Shown one piece after another: positions 1 through 8,960 of a DNA stretch of 64,000 bases. The notes beneath the pieces were generated by a model. It did not search any database, was not told the DNA's origin, and saw nothing but the letters and a program-made list of their open reading frames with translations. The stretch's first letter is position 1; each line of letters starts with the position of its first letter. Source of the DNA: Desulfovibrio sp. JC010 (GTDB lineage: Bacteria; Desulfobacterota; Desulfovibrionia; Desulfovibrionales; Desulfovibrionaceae); the NCBI RefSeq assembly GCF_010470675.1, contig NZ_VOIQ01000009.1:62001-126000 (forward strand), read 5' to 3'. The translations under genes were made by a program, and so were the position numbers.

Positions 1-1
1 C

Positions 2-1426
2 ATCATGTGCATGGAGCAACACATTGCGACTTTCTTTCTGGGACAATTCTTCTACGAAGACGAGGAACCGGACCGAGGGTTCTTCATCAAACAGGCTGAG
101 CAATACGGATTTGACCGGAAAGAATACCTTGATGCCCTTGATGAGGCTCCCCGCTTCAAACGCCAACGCGTAGATGAAATCCTGAAATACAACATCGCCC
201 TGGCGGCCTTCCTTTCAGATTCGGCCTCAAAAGCCATGCGCAATTTTTATGAAATAGAACAACGCAGGGAAGCGGAAAATGAAATCAAAAACCTGCGTAA
301 CTATCTTGTCAACATTATTGACTCCATGCCCTCAATCCTGATCGGCGTGGACCCCAACGGTCAAATAACCCAATGGAACAAAGAAGCGGAAAACATCTCA
401 GGTATCAAACAACATGAAGCCATCGGTACAAACATTGAGCAGGCCATGCCGGACCTCTCTACCCAGATGTACCGCATTCGCACAGCCATTAACACCCGCC
501 GCAAGCAAAGCTACGTCAACCGCCCTACACCTGACGGAAGCACAACAGCATGTGAGGATGTAACCATCTACCCTCTGATAGCTAACGGGGTAAATGGTGC
601 GGTAATCCGTATTGACGATGTGACCAACCGGGTCAACCTCGAACGTATGATGCTGCAATCGGAAAAAATGATGTCTATAGGCGGACTGGCCGCAGGCATG
701 GCCCATGAGATCAATAACCCACTGTCGGGTATAATGGGGCACGCCAGTAATATCAGAAAAAGACTTTACGAAGACCTCAAGCCCAATCTTGCCACGGCAG
801 AAGACTGCGGCATATCCATAGAACACATGCGAAACTACCTGAATGAACGCGGCATAGGACGCATGTTGGACGGTATAAGTGAAGCAGGAGAGCGAGCCGC
901 CACAATAGTGCGTAACATGCTCGCCTTCAGCCGAAAAAGCGAACAAAATTTTACTCCGCAAAATCTGGCGGACTTACTGGATAGAACAATTGAACTGGCT
1001 TCCAGCGACTACGACCTGAAAAAAGAATTCGATTTCCGCAAAATAAGAATTAAGCGGGAGTACACCGGAGGCATGCCTGCTGTTTTATGTGAAGGCAATG
1101 AAATTCAGCAGGTATTCCTTAATATTGTGCGCAACGGAGCTGAGGCCATGGGAGAAAATGCGGCGGATTCATGCTTCACCTGCAAAGTATACAAAGAAAA
1201 CAACATGGCCGTAGTGGAAATCGCAGATAACGGCCCCGGCATCCCCGAAGAAGTCCGCCAACGGATCTTCGAACCCTTCTTCACCACCAAAGAAGTGGGC
1301 AAAGGAACAGGGCTGGGATTGTCCGTTTCATATTTCATCGTCAACGACCAGCATAACGGCTTTATGGACGTTGAATCCATGCCCGGAGAATGGACCAGAT
1401 TCATAATCAAACTGCCCTTTAAATAA
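2..1426 (+). CDS. PocR/PAS sensor histidine kinase, 5' end cut by window
   Basis: Orthodox sensor kinase. The reading frame is open to the left edge, and the first residues (EQHIATFFLGQFF, then the FFIKQAEQYGFD segment) look like the C-terminal half of a PocR ligand-binding domain, so the true start lies outside. A PAS domain follows at about residues 96-210, then HisKA with phospho-acceptor His at about 234 (AHEINNPLSGI) and a HATPase_c domain with N box (NIVRNGAEAMGEN), DNGPGIPEE and GKGTGLGLS. The AHEINNPL-type H box is of the NtrB-like class. There is no transmembrane segment in the visible part, so it is probably cytoplasmic. The signal is unknown and no response regulator is adjacent downstream. 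Confidence 0.9.
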   Translation: MMCMEQHIATFFLGQFFYEDEEPDRGFFIKQAEQYGFDRKEYLDALDEAPRFKRQRVDEILKYNIALAAFLSDSASKAMRNFYEIEQRREAENEIKNLRNYLVNIIDSMPSILIGVDPNGQITQWNKEAENISGIKQHEAIGTNIEQAMPDLSTQMYRIRTAINTRRKQSYVNRPTPDGSTTACEDVTIYPLIANGVNGAVIRIDDVTNRVNLERMMLQSEKMMSIGGLAAGMAHEINNPLSGIMGHASNIRKRLYEDLKPNLATAEDCGISIEHMRNYLNERGIGRMLDGISEAGERAATIVRNMLAFSRKSEQNFTPQNLADLLDRTIELASSDYDLKKEFDFRKIRIKREYTGGMPAVLCEGNEIQQVFLNIVRNGAEAMGENAADSCFTCKVYKENNMAVVEIADNGPGIPEEVRQRIFEPFFTTKEVGKGTGLGLSVSYFIVNDQHNGFMDVESMPGEWTRFIIKLPFK

Positions 1427-1500
1427 GCAACCTGCAAACGTTCAAAAACTACCTGTAGTCTGTCCTTGCCAGCAGCATGGTTCAACTATATGTATGCCCC

Positions 1501-3453
1501 ATGACAAAAAGCATCATCGCTAAAAAACAACCGCAGCCGAAATTCCTGCCCATGACCAGAAAGGAAATGGACAAGCTGGGCTGGGACAGGCCGGACATCA
1601 TTCTTGTTTCCGGAGACAGCTACATAGACCACCCCAGTTTCGGTATTCCCCTGCTTGGCCGGGTCCTTTCCTCACATGGATTCAAGGTCGCCCTCATCTG
1701 CCAGCCGGACTGGAATGACCCCAAAGCTCTGGCAGAGCTGGGACGTCCCCGCCTTTATGCCGGAGTTTCCGCCGGGGCACTTGATTCCATGGTCGCCCAC
1801 TACACATCTTTCCGCAAAAAAAGAAGCGATGATGCCTACACCCCCGGAGGCAAAGCCGGAGCACGCCCCAACCGGGCCTGTATAATCTACACCAACCTGA
1901 TCAAAAAAGCGTTCAAGGGACTCCCGGTGATCATCGGGGGGATTGAGGCTTCCCTGCGCCGAATTTCCCATTACGACTTCTGGACCGATAAAGTCCGCAA
2001 GCCCATCCTCATGGACAGCAAGGCCGACCTGCTGGTCTACGGCATGGGAGAACGGGCCATGCTTGATGCCGCCTTACGACTTTCTGCTGCTGAAGAATAT
2101 GCTCCAGCTGTATTGAAAGGAATCCCCGGCACGGCCTTCATGGGAACCCCTGAAGATATCCCAAACGAGGCGGAAAGAATCGAACTCCCCTCCCATCAGG
2201 CGATTCTTGATGATCCGCAACAGCTCATGAATGCAACCCTCGCTCTTGAAGAGCAAGTCCATTTCGGGGACTCATGGGCAATCCAGCCTGTTGATAAACG
2301 ACATGTGGTGCTTGCCCAGCCCTCGGAATATCTCTCCACCGAAGAACTGGACTGGCTTTACAGCCTACCATATGCCCGGTTGCCCCACCCAATCTATAAA
2401 GATAAGGGAAGAATTCCTGCGGCGGACATGATTGAATTCAGCATCACCTCCCACCGGGGCTGCGGCGGCGGCTGTTCATTCTGTTCCATTGCCATGCATC
2501 AGGGACGGCATATCCGCTCCCGGAGCAGGAAATCAATCATGGACGAACTGAAACGCATGCAGGAACATCCTGATTTCCGGGGATCTGTTTCCGATATAGG
2601 CGGTCCCAGCGCAAACATGTGGAATGCGCACTGTTCACTGGAACGGGGCAAATGCAAACGCAAAAGCTGTCTCGTTCCCAAGGTCTGCCCCAACTTTAAA
2701 TATGACCAGCAGGCCAACCTCAAGCTTTACCGCGATGCCCGGAAGATGGACGGCATCAAACATGTGCGCGTTGCAAGCGGCGTGCGTTTTGATCTCGGGC
2801 AACAGAATAAAAAAAGCCTGAAGGAAATATTCAAGGAATTCGTAGGCGGGCAGCTTAAGGTGGCCCCGGAACACATCACACCTTCCGTGCTTAAACATAT
2901 GCGCAAACCTGACCTGCCCATATTTGAAAGTTTTCTGGAGATGTTTGCCTCTGAATCAAAAAAAGCAGGCAAGGAACAATACGTCATCCCCTATCTGATG
3001 AGCGCATTCCCCGGCTGTACGGACAGTGACATGCGCCAGCTAGGTTCATGGCTGGCCGCCCGTGGCTGGAAACCCCGTCAGGTGCAATGCTTTATCCCCA
3101 CACCGGGCACAGTGGCCACGGCCATGTTTTATTGTGAGACCGATCCGGCCGGCAACAAAATCTACGTAGCCAAGACTGACGCCCAACGGCTGAAACAGCA
3201 CCGTATCCTCATACCTGATCCGGGCCGTGATCCCAGAGCAGGAAGACAATCCGGGAAACAGGGCGGAAAGCACGGAAAGAAAAAGCCGTTCAAAGAGCAG
3301 CAGAACAATTCTGCCGCTAAAGAAAACAAAGGCCGCAAAAAGAGATCAAAACCCGACCGCGAACAAAGCGGTACCAAAAGACCCGGCACAGGTAAAAATT
3401 TTAACCGTAAAGATAAAGGAAAAAGCTTCACAAAGAAGAAAAAAATGAAGTAA
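1501..3453 (+). CDS. YgiQ family radical SAM protein
   Basis: Large radical SAM protein of the YgiQ (UPF0313) family, whose substrate is unknown. The N-terminal motif (ILVSGDSYIDHPSFG) and the cluster-binding C321-x3-C325-x2-C328 (RGCGGGCSFCS) are family hallmarks. The last 80 or so residues are a lysine-rich low-complexity tail, which could bind nucleic acid or simply be disordered. An upstream in-frame ATG at 1477 would add eight residues, but the family usually begins close to the KFLPMTRKEMDKLGW segment, so I prefer 1501; neither start has a strong Shine-Dalgarno sequence. It lies 50-75 bp behind the kinase and may be co-transcribed. Family call is firm, function is not. Confidence 0.93.
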   Translation: MTKSIIAKKQPQPKFLPMTRKEMDKLGWDRPDIILVSGDSYIDHPSFGIPLLGRVLSSHGFKVALICQPDWNDPKALAELGRPRLYAGVSAGALDSMVAHYTSFRKKRSDDAYTPGGKAGARPNRACIIYTNLIKKAFKGLPVIIGGIEASLRRISHYDFWTDKVRKPILMDSKADLLVYGMGERAMLDAALRLSAAEEYAPAVLKGIPGTAFMGTPEDIPNEAERIELPSHQAILDDPQQLMNATLALEEQVHFGDSWAIQPVDKRHVVLAQPSEYLSTEELDWLYSLPYARLPHPIYKDKGRIPAADMIEFSITSHRGCGGGCSFCSIAMHQGRHIRSRSRKSIMDELKRMQEHPDFRGSVSDIGGPSANMWNAHCSLERGKCKRKSCLVPKVCPNFKYDQQANLKLYRDARKMDGIKHVRVASGVRFDLGQQNKKSLKEIFKEFVGGQLKVAPEHITPSVLKHMRKPDLPIFESFLEMFASESKKAGKEQYVIPYLMSAFPGCTDSDMRQLGSWLAARGWKPRQVQCFIPTPGTVATAMFYCETDPAGNKIYVAKTDAQRLKQHRILIPDPGRDPRAGRQSGKQGGKHGKKKPFKEQQNNSAAKENKGRKKRSKPDREQSGTKRPGTGKNFNRKDKGKSFTKKKKMK

Positions 3454-3523
3454 TTCCTGTTGGAAACAGAGGGCAATTAATATAACATACGCCTTAACCT
3501 GAACCTCAACAGCGGATTACCAC

Positions 3524-4954
3524 ATGAGCTCAGAATCCTTTGCCAACCTGTGCATCTTCCACATCATGGACGGACTGCGTGACGGGCTTTCCCATTTTTC
3601 TTCCAACAGCCGCACAGCATTGATCTATGCGGTTAAACCGGGCGATCCGCTGCGCATTTACGATCCTCAGGACCTGCTACGCGAACATCAGCCTAAATTA
3701 AAAGAATATTTCCTTGATTCACAGGAGTGGCGAAAAGGCTCCAATCATGATGACAACACCCGGCTCATCGAGGTTGTCCGTTCCAAGGATCTTGCCCTTG
3801 CCGGACTGATCACCTGCAGTGCCCGCTCCAGCAGTATCTTCTATCAATGCTGGTTCACTGAACAACACCCGGATATGTGTTCCATCGGCCCGACTGAGAG
3901 CTGGATGGAATATGCGGCTCTGCTGCTCTCTCAGGATTTCGCCACCCAGAATATCCTGCGCATCGACAGCTCCGGCCACCTGCTGCGCGAATACTCCACC
4001 CACGCCGTGCGCGATTATATTGTGGACCAGCGTAACCGTATCATGGGCTGGGATACACAGCTGCGGGTCTATCCCATTCTGGATGCGGTACTGGGAATCT
4101 CAAAAACCCGCGAAGAAGGAGCATGGGCGCGCGGTGAGCTGATTTTTATCGAACCTTCGGAACTGGATTCCATCAAGTACATGGCCAAATTCCCGGAAAG
4201 CGAACGGCCCTCACTGAAAAACCACAAACATGTGCGCAAATTACTGCAATCTGTGGAAAGCTCCAGCCGCAAACTTGTTTCCGACGGCAGATACGTGGTC
4301 GGCATTGCAGCCATGCCCCCGACCAACAATTCCATTTCCGCCACTTTTAAAGGAGACTGGGGGCTGGTCTATCTGGGCAGTGAAGCGGTTTGCAGCTTTG
4401 CAGACGCCAAATTTTCCTCCACCAACTACAAACCGAACCTCGTACATCTGGAAGAATACCTGCTGGAACTGGACCTGAGCGCAGATACACGCCATTCCCT
4501 TTTTCAACTGGTCATCCAGATGATCTCCACCGCAAACCACCGCAGCCACGGCTGCACACTGGTACTCGACTTCAACGACGAACCGGTGGAAATAGCCGGG
4601 CAGCCACTTGAAAAACCGCTGGATCTGCGTGAACCGGAAATCCGCGGACTGGCCCGTTCCCTGACAAAACTGGACGGAGCGGTACACATCTGTAAGGATT
4701 TGAAACTGCACGGCTTTGCCTGCCTGCTGGACGGGAAAGCCGTTTCCGGCGAAAACCGGGCCAGAGGAGCACGCTTCAATTCCGCCCTGCGTTTCACAGC
4801 CAAACACGATAACCTGATAGTAATTGTAGTTTCCGCAGACAAACCCGTATCCATAATCCAGCGCGGCGTTGAACTGACCGCAGTCTGCGAGTGGAAACAG
4901 CTTTTTGCCTGCGTTACTACTCCACCTGCATTTGAAAAATGGATTGAGGATTAA
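3524..4954 (+). CDS. Probable diadenylate cyclase (DisA_N domain) with N-terminal sensor region
   Basis: 476 residues. The C-terminal 110 residues resemble a DisA_N (DAC) nucleotidyltransferase domain: a DGA motif at D384-G385-A386 and an R-G-A-R-F-N-S-A segment at 414-421 sit where diadenylate cyclases have DGA and the GTRHR motif, followed by the strand ending VIVVSADKPVSII. The arginine motif is divergent from the bacterial CdaA/DisA form. The first 370 residues match nothing I can name with certainty; they resemble the accessory sensor domains found fused to some DAC domains. No transmembrane segment is evident. The predicted reaction is two ATP to c-di-AMP. The next gene starts 3 bp after its stop, with its GAGGA ribosome site inside this gene. 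Confidence 0.68.
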   Translation: MSSESFANLCIFHIMDGLRDGLSHFSSNSRTALIYAVKPGDPLRIYDPQDLLREHQPKLKEYFLDSQEWRKGSNHDDNTRLIEVVRSKDLALAGLITCSARSSSIFYQCWFTEQHPDMCSIGPTESWMEYAALLLSQDFATQNILRIDSSGHLLREYSTHAVRDYIVDQRNRIMGWDTQLRVYPILDAVLGISKTREEGAWARGELIFIEPSELDSIKYMAKFPESERPSLKNHKHVRKLLQSVESSSRKLVSDGRYVVGIAAMPPTNNSISATFKGDWGLVYLGSEAVCSFADAKFSSTNYKPNLVHLEEYLLELDLSADTRHSLFQLVIQMISTANHRSHGCTLVLDFNDEPVEIAGQPLEKPLDLREPEIRGLARSLTKLDGAVHICKDLKLHGFACLLDGKAVSGENRARGARFNSALRFTAKHDNLIVIVVSADKPVSIIQRGVELTAVCEWKQLFACVTTPPAFEKWIED

Positions 4955-4957
4955 TTC

Positions 4958-5545
4958 ATGAAAAAAGTAATCTTTCTTTTGGCTATCTACACTTGCGCCC
5001 TTTTTTGTACAGCTCCTGCTTATGCACAATCAACAATATTAAAAGCCTACTCCTTTAATAAAAAGAAAGCCTCCAATGACTGGTCCCCCCGTAAAACGTT
5101 CATGGTCGGAGAAAACCGCCGACTAGGACTCTTTAACGACCGCAACAAACGTTATCCCTCCAAAACTGTGCTGACCCTGAGCGGATTACCCACTGATGCC
5201 GACCTCAAGCTTGAATTCGACATGGTTTTCGTGGGCAGCTGGGACAACGAAGGAAAACTTGCAGATAAATTCATTGTTTCGGCTGTAGACGGTCCCGAAC
5301 TTTTAAATATGACCGAATTTCCCTGCACACTCATTGATAACAATGACTCACGTCCAGTGGGTAACGACGGATGGGTCAGAGTCGGCCCCAAAGAGCGTGC
5401 ATACTGGATAAAACCCATGACAGTTAAAATTCCTGCAGCTGCAATCAAAGAAGGCTCCATTGAAATCCAATTCAAAGGTTTCCTGACCGGACGAAAAACT
5501 GAATTCTGGGCACTGGACAACGTGCAAATTCTTTTGGGGAATTGA
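4958..5545 (+). CDS. Secreted protein of unknown function, beta-sandwich-like
   Basis: 195 residues with a clear signal peptide (MKKVIFLLAIYTCALFCTAPAYAQ, cleavage after AYA), so exported to the periplasm or outside. The mature part alternates short strands and ends with WALDNVQILL, the kind of closing strand seen in carbohydrate-binding or laminin-G-like beta-sandwiches; this fold suggestion is by feel only. Its ATG follows the putative cyclase stop by 3 bp, with GAGGA in the upstream coding end, suggesting translational coupling. I do not recognise a family. Confidence 0.8.
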   Translation: MKKVIFLLAIYTCALFCTAPAYAQSTILKAYSFNKKKASNDWSPRKTFMVGENRRLGLFNDRNKRYPSKTVLTLSGLPTDADLKLEFDMVFVGSWDNEGKLADKFIVSAVDGPELLNMTEFPCTLIDNNDSRPVGNDGWVRVGPKERAYWIKPMTVKIPAAAIKEGSIEIQFKGFLTGRKTEFWALDNVQILLGN

Positions 5546-5764
5546 TAGCTCCTCTTGCATTATACCAAAAACGACATAATTAAAATTTGCTAAAAATTCT
5601 TTTATTTCAATATAAAAAAACATTCTTCGCTGTATTTTTACATTTACCACTTGCTTATCCGGCCATATTGGTGCAAAACCAAACTCAGTTAGGTTATTGC
5701 AACATTAAACGAATTTGATTTCCTTTCTCAAGCTTGTCAACCAAACGGCAACACTTCGAAATAA
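5546..5764 (+). other. AT-rich intergenic region, probable promoter
   Basis: This 219 bp gap has no open frame with a ribosome site, no terminator-like stem with a T-run and no tRNA. It is AT-rich and presumably carries the promoter of the downstream solute-binding-like gene; I cannot fix the hexamers. Confidence 0.4.
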
Positions 5765-6682
5765 ATGAATTTAAATATCTTAACCACATATATTGTGGCT
5801 ACTTTACTATTAACAGCATTTTGCTCTTTTCCTGTTTTCGCGGCAGAAAAAAAACTGGTTGCTGTGGTCACTACAAAAAACGCAATCACAAAATATGGCA
5901 ATCTCCCGGAATCGGCCAGAACAGTCCCGCTTTCAGACAAGCAACTGCCCCCGGAAATAAGAACCCGTTGTATAGCCAGCCTGATGATCCTGAAAAATGC
6001 GCTTATTCTCGGCGGGATAGACCCCCAGCTCAACTTTCTTGAAACTCCGAACGTCAGACGGGAAGAGGACGAACTCATTAAAGGCTATGCTGTTGTCAGC
6101 TCACATCTCTTTAACAAAAGTGCCATTGACCACCCTAAGTACAAGGATAAAATTTATATCAGCGACCCGGTTCTGGAAGACGGTCAATTTGAAAAAGGGA
6201 TCTTCTGCCTGCCAGGCAACCACAAAGTTCTAAATTCACGCAGCCTTGATGATCTGAAAAAAGCCGGCAAACCGCTGGTTGGAATACATTGGTCCAATGA
6301 AAGTGATACCTTGGCAGGTCTGGGCATCAAAGAAATGGAGAAAGGCCCGACCATGGACTGCATTTTCAGAATGATCAATGCCGGTCGCGCAGACTGGGTT
6401 CCACTGGGTTTTCACAATTCAAAAGACTTAAGTGTACAGAGAGACGGCATTACCCTTGTTCCGGTTAAAGGCATAAAAATCGCCCTCACGGAAAGCAGGC
6501 ATTTCATTGTCTCCAAAGGCCACCCAGACGGCAAAAGAATATTTGAAGCCCTGCAGAAGGGCATCAAAATCATGCGCGAAAACGGGTTAATCACCCAGCT
6601 GCTCACTCAAGGCGGATTTCATTGCCGTGCAACAAAAGACTGGAAAATAATTAACAGCGAAAACGTTATTGCTATCAAATAA
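5765..6682 (+). CDS. Periplasmic solute-binding-like protein
   Basis: 305 residues with a signal peptide ending at PVFAAEKK. The layout (two alpha/beta lobes, SLDDLKKAGKPLVGIHWSNESDTLA as a lobe-crossing segment, C-terminal FEALQKGIKIMRENGLI) resembles family 3 amino acid-binding proteins and the TIGR/SBP_bac_3-like proteins that are common as orphans in Desulfovibrio. No permease or ATPase is adjacent, so it is either an orphan receptor or a sensory accessory protein. No good Shine-Dalgarno precedes the ATG, but the signal peptide begins there. It ends just before a bidirectional terminator shared with ilvN. Confidence 0.75.
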   Translation: MNLNILTTYIVATLLLTAFCSFPVFAAEKKLVAVVTTKNAITKYGNLPESARTVPLSDKQLPPEIRTRCIASLMILKNALILGGIDPQLNFLETPNVRREEDELIKGYAVVSSHLFNKSAIDHPKYKDKIYISDPVLEDGQFEKGIFCLPGNHKVLNSRSLDDLKKAGKPLVGIHWSNESDTLAGLGIKEMEKGPTMDCIFRMINAGRADWVPLGFHNSKDLSVQRDGITLVPVKGIKIALTESRHFIVSKGHPDGKRIFEALQKGIKIMRENGLITQLLTQGGFHCRATKDWKIINSENVIAIK

Positions 6683-6716
6683 AAACGGGGCCGGATCTAA
6701 ATCCTGCCCCGTTTAT
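6682..6716. terminator. Bidirectional intrinsic terminator between convergent genes
   Basis: A stem with arms AAACGGGGC and GCCCCGTTT around a 14-nt loop, with A/T-rich flanks on both sides. It lies between the convergent solute-binding-like gene and ilvN, so it can serve both. Confidence 0.85.
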
Positions 6717-6722
6717 CTATCG

Positions 6723-6995
6723 CTAAAGCTGACTGAGAACTTCAGTCAACGGATGATTTTCCACCTGTTTCACATCCAGCACATCATATAATTTTTCAAG
6801 CTGCAATACAATCTGTTCAAGCTTGCTGTCATCAGCGACAGTGAGGATCATACGGCTTTCCCCGCCATCTCCAACAGGACCGCAAACAATCCCTTCAAGG
6901 TTGAAATTACGACGGGAAAAAAGTCCGGTAATCTGACTCATCACCCCGGCATGGTTACGCACCAGCAGATCAATAACAAAATTATGCTTACACAT
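6723..6995 (-). CDS. ilvN: Acetolactate synthase small (regulatory) subunit
   Basis: 90 residues forming one ACT domain (LLVRNHAGVMSQITGLFSRR), which in this family binds valine and gives feedback inhibition of the catalytic subunit. It is short compared with the roughly 160-residue IlvH type and matches the IlvN length. The start lies 2 bp after the ilvB stop, so the two subunits are certainly co-translated from one transcript. The terminator follows within 10 bp. Confidence 0.93.
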   Translation of the reverse strand: MCKHNFVIDLLVRNHAGVMSQITGLFSRRNFNLEGIVCGPVGDGGESRMILTVADDSKLEQIVLQLEKLYDVLDVKQVENHPLTEVLSQL

Positions 6996-6997
6996 GG

Positions 6998-8659
6998 CTA
7001 GCCCCCGATCATTTCCCGGTTAGCGCACTCCGGCGGAACCATGGGAAGAACCTTGTTTTCAAAATTAATGGGAATATTGATTACACACGGCCCGTCCTGC
7101 CCCAACACTTTGCGCAGGAAGAGTTCCGGATTTTCCTGCTCACCGAGATCAAAGGATGCAATGCCGAACCCTCTGGCAATGGAAGCAAAATCAGGGTTAC
7201 TTTCAAAGCTTGAAGCAAAATAACGCTCCTCAAAAAACAACTCCTGCTGCTGGCGGACCAATCCCAGACGGTTGTTGTTCATAATCAGGACTTTTACATT
7301 CAAACGCTGCTCAGCCAGAGTGGCAAGCTCCTGAATATTCATCAGAAAAGATCCGTCACCACTTACGCAGACAACCTTCTTTGAAGGCTTGGCCAGAGCC
7401 GCTCCAATGGCGTTAGGCAGACCGAAACCCATGGTACCCAGCCCGCCGGAAGTAAGCAGGGTCCGGGGTTTGCGGAAAGGATAGCCCTGCGCAACCCACA
7501 TCTGGTGCTGCCCTACATCGGTGGTGATGATGGCATCATCAGGCAAAGTCTCGCCCATAATCCTGATCAGGTTGAGGGGATGAAATGAATCCTGCTCATC
7601 GGGACGCAACTCAGGATACATCATGCGGATGGAAGCAAGGCGTGCACTCCAGCCGATCCTGATGGAAGTTTCAACATTCTCAACCAGCTCATGCAAAACA
7701 TGCCCTACATCGCCTACAATGGAGAGGTTGGAAGACTTGATCTTGCCTATCTCGGAACGGTCAATATCAATATGCAGAATGTCTGCGTGCTTGCAGAATT
7801 CGCAGGCCTTACCGACTGCCCGGTCATCAAAACGCACGCCCAGTGCGATGATCAGATCCGCCTCTTCCATAATCATGTTGGTTGAGCGGGAGCCGTGCAT
7901 ACCGAGCATGCCGAGATAATTGGGATCACCATGCGGGAATGCCCCAAGCCCCATGAGAGTGGTAACAACCGGAATAGAATTCTTACGCGCAAACCTGACC
8001 AGATCAGCAGATGCGTCCGCGGCAACAACACCGCCCCCGGCATAGATGATGGGCCGCTTGGATTTGTTGATCATGGAAATAGCTTTATCAAGCTGGCCCT
8101 GCTCACATTCCATGGCAACAGCTTCATTGATCGGGGTCGGCATCTCTGAGATTTCAATAATCTCCTTCTGTACATCCTTAGGGATGTCCACAACAACCGG
8201 ACCGGGCCTGCCGGACTCCGCCAGCCTGAATGCTTCAGGAATTATTTCCAAAAGATCAGCCGCAGACTGAACCAAAAAATTATGCTTGGTAATGGGAATG
8301 GTCAGTCCATAGGTATCAACCTCCTGAAAGGCATCAGTGCCGATAAGGGTGCTGGTGACCTGCCCGGTAATGGCGACCACGGGAATGGAATCGAGCCTTG
8401 CATCGGCAATGGCTGTAAGCAGGTTGGTTACGCCGGGACCGGAAGTACCCATGCACACCGCAGCCTTTCCGGTGGTCCGGGCCATGCCCTGAGCCATGAA
8501 CCCCGCGCCCTGCTCATGACGGGCAAGGATATGTTTGATGGGACTGTCCCGCAAAGCATCGTAGATAGGCAGATTGGAACCGCCGGGGATACCGCAGATG
8601 ATATCAATTCCCTGTTGTTCCAAGAGCTTAACAACCAATTTAGCACCGCTGATTTCCAT
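6998..8659 (-). CDS. ilvB: Acetolactate synthase large (catalytic) subunit
   Basis: 553 residues. It condenses two pyruvates to acetolactate, or pyruvate with 2-oxobutyrate, in valine, leucine and isoleucine synthesis; ThDP-, FAD- and Mg-dependent. Visible features are the N-terminal CGIPGGSNLPIYDAL segment with the catalytic Glu in ARHEQGAGFMAQG, the central FAD-binding domain, and the ThDP motif GDGSFLMN...MNNNRLG near the C terminus. It sits directly behind an attenuator (leader peptide and terminator at 8695-8874) and is followed by ilvN. Full length and intact. Confidence 0.97.
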   Translation of the reverse strand: MEISGAKLVVKLLEQQGIDIICGIPGGSNLPIYDALRDSPIKHILARHEQGAGFMAQGMARTTGKAAVCMGTSGPGVTNLLTAIADARLDSIPVVAITGQVTSTLIGTDAFQEVDTYGLTIPITKHNFLVQSAADLLEIIPEAFRLAESGRPGPVVVDIPKDVQKEIIEISEMPTPINEAVAMECEQGQLDKAISMINKSKRPIIYAGGGVVAADASADLVRFARKNSIPVVTTLMGLGAFPHGDPNYLGMLGMHGSRSTNMIMEEADLIIALGVRFDDRAVGKACEFCKHADILHIDIDRSEIGKIKSSNLSIVGDVGHVLHELVENVETSIRIGWSARLASIRMMYPELRPDEQDSFHPLNLIRIMGETLPDDAIITTDVGQHQMWVAQGYPFRKPRTLLTSGGLGTMGFGLPNAIGAALAKPSKKVVCVSGDGSFLMNIQELATLAEQRLNVKVLIMNNNRLGLVRQQQELFFEERYFASSFESNPDFASIARGFGIASFDLGEQENPELFLRKVLGQDGPCVINIPINFENKVLPMVPPECANREMIGG

Positions 8660-8694
8660 TTTCGCACCCTCATAATTTCCTGATAAAAATAAAA

Positions 8695-8723
8695 AACCCC
8701 CGCCGGCTGAGCCGGCGGGGGTT
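8695..8723 (-). terminator. ilvBN attenuator terminator
   Basis: On the minus strand this is a perfect 13-bp stem (AACCCCCGCCGGC with its complement) around a 3-nt TCA loop, immediately followed by TTTTTTATTTTTATC. It sits between the leader peptide and ilvB, in the sense of transcription, so it would stop ilvBN transcription prematurely. Its 5' arm and loop can instead pair with the end of the leader peptide coding region (8764-8776): eight consecutive base pairs, one mismatch, then three more. Confidence 0.92.
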
Positions 8724-8754
8724 ACAACTACACTTTGTGAATGTAAACTGTTGC

Positions 8755-8874
8755 TTACAACCTTCCCTCCGGCTCAATTAAGCCTCGCACGACCACGACA
8801 GAAATCACGACCATCACCACGTTGGTGACGGTTGCGACGATTACGTTCATATGGTCAAGGGTAGATAGTAGCAT
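8755..8874 (-). CDS. ilvBN leader peptide (attenuation control)
   Basis: A 39-residue open frame, complete from ATG to TAA. Eleven residues are Val, three Ile and five Leu, with a run of four Val at residues 26-29 and Val at 19, 20, 22 and 23. This is the signature of a branched-chain amino acid leader peptide such as E. coli IvbL. AGAGAAGAA lies just ahead of the ATG. The stop codon is about 31 nt before the terminator stem. Stalling at the Val codons would leave the antiterminator segment (codons 33-37) free; reading to the stop would cover it. A second in-frame ATG at 8850 lacks a ribosome site. Confidence 0.9.
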   Translation of the reverse strand: MLLSTLDHMNVIVATVTNVVMVVISVVVVRGLIEPEGRL

Positions 8875-8906
8875 TTCAGTTCTTCTCTAAAAAAAACCGT
8901 AAAATT

Positions 8907-8935
8907 TTTAAAACGTTCAAAAAGCAATAGTCCAA
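8907..8935 (-). promoter_or_regulatory. Probable sigma-70 promoter of the ilvBN leader
   Basis: On the minus strand, TTGGAC (8935-8930) and TTTAAA (8912-8907) are separated by 17 bp. Transcription would begin near 8900, about 26 nt before the leader peptide ATG, a sensible distance for an attenuator leader. The -10 match is moderate. Confidence 0.5.
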
Positions 8936-8960
8936 CTGCGAACCATGCGCAAGCACTTTT

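Noticed and set aside
4241-5029. 262-codon open frame antisense to the putative diadenylate cyclase
   Set aside because: Spans two real genes in antisense with no support.
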